Below are positions 12,003-14,228 of a stretch of 14,228 nt of DNA, one piece after another. This stretch comes from RGIG6353 sp045594565. GTDB lineage: Bacteria; Bacillota; Clostridia; Oscillospirales; SIG627. Both the position numbers and the translations under genes were made by a program. Where the stretch lies: positions 1 to 14,228 of the forward strand of contig JAZNYT010000021.1 in NCBI GenBank assembly GCA_045594565.1. Reading direction: 5' to 3'. The stretch's first letter is position 1. Each line of letters opens with the position of its first letter. The notes under the pieces were generated by a model that was given only the letters and a program-made list of their open reading frames with translations, searched no databases and was not told the DNA's origin.

Positions 12003-14228
12003 ATGAATCATAACACAGGTCTTGACTTCAAAATCAAGGCAATGGCGGAGCGTATCAAGGAGCTTCGAGACATTCACTCACTTTCAATAGAAGAAATGGC
12101 GAAAGCCACCGACGTAAGCGTTGCAGAATACGAGGCGTGTGAAAAGGGTGAAAGCGACCTTACCTTCGCGTTTATCTATCGCTGTGCGGGAGCTCTAGGC
12201 GTTGACGTTACCGATATTATAGAGGGCTACAGCCCAAAGCTTAAGAGCTATACCGTAACAAGACAAGGTATGGGACAGAAGATTGAGGAAGCGCATCAAA
12301 TGACTTATTTCAGCCTTGCTTCCTCCTTCAAAAACCGTATTGCCGAGCCTCTCTACGTTAGGGCTTCATATACGGGTGAGGTGGCAGACGATGCCATTGA
12401 GGTGACGACACACTCTGGTCAGGAGTGCGATATCGTTATTGAGGGTTCTCTCAAGGTAAAGGTAGGTAACCACACAGAGGTGCTGAACGCAGGAGACAGT
12501 ATTTACTACAACAGTTCAACTCCTCACGGTATGGTTGCAGTAAACGGACAGGACTGTCTTTTCTATGCTATCGTTCTCAATCCCACAGGTGAGCCTATCC
12601 CCGAGCTTACTCCCGTGAAGGCGGTTTCCACCGAAAGACAGCTTCCGAAGGATACCAAAGAAAGAGCGTACCGCAAGTTCATTGATACCGTTGAGAACGA
12701 AAACGGCACTCCCCTTTCTATCACCTTTAAGAATGAAAATGAGTTTAACTTTGCTTTCGACATTGTAGACGCTATTGCAGACAGAACACCCGACAAGCTT
12801 GCAATGTTACATATATCTCTTGATAAGACAGAGAGACGCTTTACCTTCAAGGACATGAAGAAGCTTTCCAATCAGGCGGCAAACTACTTCAAGTCGCTCG
12901 GTATCAAAAAGGGCGACAGAGTAATGCTGGTCTTAAAACGTCACTATCAGTTCTGGGTAGCGATGCTCGGTCTTCACAAGCTTGGTGCTATTGCAATTCC
13001 CGCCACAAATCAGCTTCAGGAGCACGACTTTGAATACCGCTTCAACGCGGCAGGCGTTTCGGCAATCATCTGCACAGGCACAGGTGACACTGCGGCACAG
13101 GTTGACCTTGCGGCAGAAAAGTGCGACACCTTGAAGCACAAAATAATAGTTAACGGTGAGCGTGAGGGCTGGCGTGACTTTGACGAGGAGACCTCCCTTT
13201 TCAGTACTCACTTCTACAGAACGGAAGAAAGCCCCAAGGGTGACGACCTTATGATAATGTACTTCACGTCGGGTACTACCGGTTATCCCAAAATTGCGGC
13301 TCATTCATGCAAATATGCACTCGGTCACTTCCATACTGCAAAGTACTGGCACACAGTTGACCCCGACGGACTTCACCTTACCATTTCGGACACAGGCTGG
13401 GCAAAGGCTATGTGGGGTAAGTTCTACGGTCAGTGGATATGCGAGGCAGGACTCTTTGTTTATGACTTTGACCGATTTGATGCATCCGACATTCTGCCAA
13501 TGTTTGCAAAGTACAAAATTACTACCTTCTGCGCTCCTCCCACCATGCTCCGCATGATGGTAAAGGAGGATATATCAAAATACGACCTGTCAAGCGTAAA
13601 GCACATGACAACGGCAGGAGAGGCGCTTAACCCCGAGGTTTACCATCAGTTTGAAAAGTTGACGGGGCTTCAAATTCTTGAGGGCTTCGGTCAGACAGAA
13701 AGCACTATGATTATAGGAAACCTTGTAGGCTCAACTCACAAGATAGGCTCTATGGGTAAGCCTGCTCCCATTTACGACGTTCACCTTCTCGATGTCGACG
13801 GCAATGAAGTGCCTGACGGCGAATCGGGTGAGATTTGTGTAAGAGTTGCCGACGGTGCTCCATGCGGTCTCTTCCTCGGCTATTACGGCAGTGAAGAAAA
13901 GACACGCGAGGTATGGTACGACGGCTACTATCACACAGGTGACGTTGCATGGCGTGATGAGGACGGCTTCTATTGGTACGTTGGACGTACAGACGACGTT
14001 ATTAAGTCGTCGGGCTACCGAATCGGTCCTTTCGAGATTGAAAGCGTTATTATGGAGCTTCCCTACGTTCTTGAATGCGGCGTTTCACCCGTTCCCGACG
14101 AAGTGAGAGGCCAGATTGTAAAAGCAAGCATAGTTCTTGTGGAGGGTACAGTTGGTTCCGACGAGCTTAAAAAGGAAATTCAAAAGTACGTTAAGGAGAA
14201 AACCGCTCCTTATAAATACCCAAGAATA
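12003..14228 (+). CDS. XRE helix-turn-helix / cupin / acyl-CoA synthetase fusion, copy 2 (3' truncated by window)
   Basis: An uninterrupted frame of 742 codons runs from ATG 12003 (GGAGG at 11993-11997, 5 bases before) to the window end. By comparison with copy 1, only about the last 20 residues are missing, including the A10 lysine. The same three parts are present: helix-turn-helix (KELRDIHSLSIEEMAKAT), cupin (HSGQECD, later STPHGMVAV), and synthetase with FTSGTTGYPK, GFGQTE and HTGDVAWRDEDGF. It is a clear paralogue of copy 1, but differs around the GFGQTE motif (STMIIGNLVGS against LTLTIANLVGQ), a part near the acyl pocket in this superfamily, so the preferred acid may differ. The start has a longer N-terminus ahead of the helix-turn-helix. 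It has its own promoter and T-box, so the two copies can be induced separately. Confidence 0.93.
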   Translation, partial: MNHNTGLDFKIKAMAERIKELRDIHSLSIEEMAKATDVSVAEYEACEKGESDLTFAFIYRCAGALGVDVTDIIEGYSPKLKSYTVTRQGMGQKIEEAHQMTYFSLASSFKNRIAEPLYVRASYTGEVADDAIEVTTHSGQECDIVIEGSLKVKVGNHTEVLNAGDSIYYNSSTPHGMVAVNGQDCLFYAIVLNPTGEPIPELTPVKAVSTERQLPKDTKERAYRKFIDTVENENGTPLSITFKNENEFNFAFDIVDAIADRTPDKLAMLHISLDKTERRFTFKDMKKLSNQAANYFKSLGIKKGDRVMLVLKRHYQFWVAMLGLHKLGAIAIPATNQLQEHDFEYRFNAAGVSAIICTGTGDTAAQVDLAAEKCDTLKHKIIVNGEREGWRDFDEETSLFSTHFYRTEESPKGDDLMIMYFTSGTTGYPKIAAHSCKYALGHFHTAKYWHTVDPDGLHLTISDTGWAKAMWGKFYGQWICEAGLFVYDFDRFDASDILPMFAKYKITTFCAPPTMLRMMVKEDISKYDLSSVKHMTTAGEALNPEVYHQFEKLTGLQILEGFGQTESTMIIGNLVGSTHKIGSMGKPAPIYDVHLLDVDGNEVPDGESGEICVRVADGAPCGLFLGYYGSEEKTREVWYDGYYHTGDVAWRDEDGFYWYVGRTDDVIKSSGYRIGPFEIESVIMELPYVLECGVSPVPDEVRGQIVKASIVLVEGTVGSDELKKEIQKYVKEKTAPYKYPRI

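Noticed and set aside
12003..14228. Second synthetase copy as a pseudogene
   Set aside because: Reading it codon by codon gives one uninterrupted frame with all core motifs up to the window edge; only the window end truncates it.

Overview
The window looks like the chromosome of an anaerobic, spore-forming Firmicute of class Clostridia, most likely of the Ruminococcaceae/Oscillospiraceae type from gut or rumen. The signs are strong GGAGG ribosome binding sites, near-consensus sigma-A promoters with 17-bp spacers, two tRNA-sensing T-box leaders, and a cysteine-rich protein of a family I associate with these bacteria. No database search was possible. Family names rest on motifs and memory of the families.

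Layout. Positions 1-1660 hold the tail of an unidentified gene facing a MATE-type efflux pump, with a shared terminator between them. Positions 1660-2545 hold the cysteine-rich, possibly sporulation-linked protein. Positions 2565-2713 are a complete tRNA-Val(UAC) unit (promoter, tRNA, terminator), followed by an array of five small hairpins and an A+T-rich methyltransferase gene that looks like accessory DNA. Positions 3558-4804 hold a 20-bp inverted repeat, a MerR-type promoter with a 19-bp spacer, and a lipoprotein gene. Positions 4813-9053 are a carbohydrate locus. An AraC regulator and a TIM-barrel sugar isomerase/epimerase run leftward. A GH4 glycosidase (probably acting on uronides) and an alpha/beta-hydrolase esterase run rightward from the same intergenic region. 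Together they suggest intracellular breakdown of decorated, possibly pectin- or xylan-derived oligosaccharides.

The most unusual part is 9050-14228. Two consecutive transcription units share the same plan: consensus promoter, T-box riboswitch with intrinsic terminator, then a single long gene. Each gene encodes an XRE-type helix-turn-helix, a cupin and a full-length ANL-superfamily acyl-CoA synthetase in one chain. The second gene runs off the window. By position next to the kink-turn stem, I read the specifier codons as AUC (Ile) for the first leader and GUA (Val) for the second. The working model is that starvation for a branched-chain amino acid (uncharged tRNA) switches on an acyl-CoA ligase. 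The ligase would activate the matching short branched acid (2-methylbutyrate or propionate for Ile, isobutyrate for Val). Ferredoxin-dependent reductive carboxylation and transamination would then rebuild the amino acid, a route known in rumen bacteria. T-box control of such a fusion enzyme is the candidate undescribed system here.
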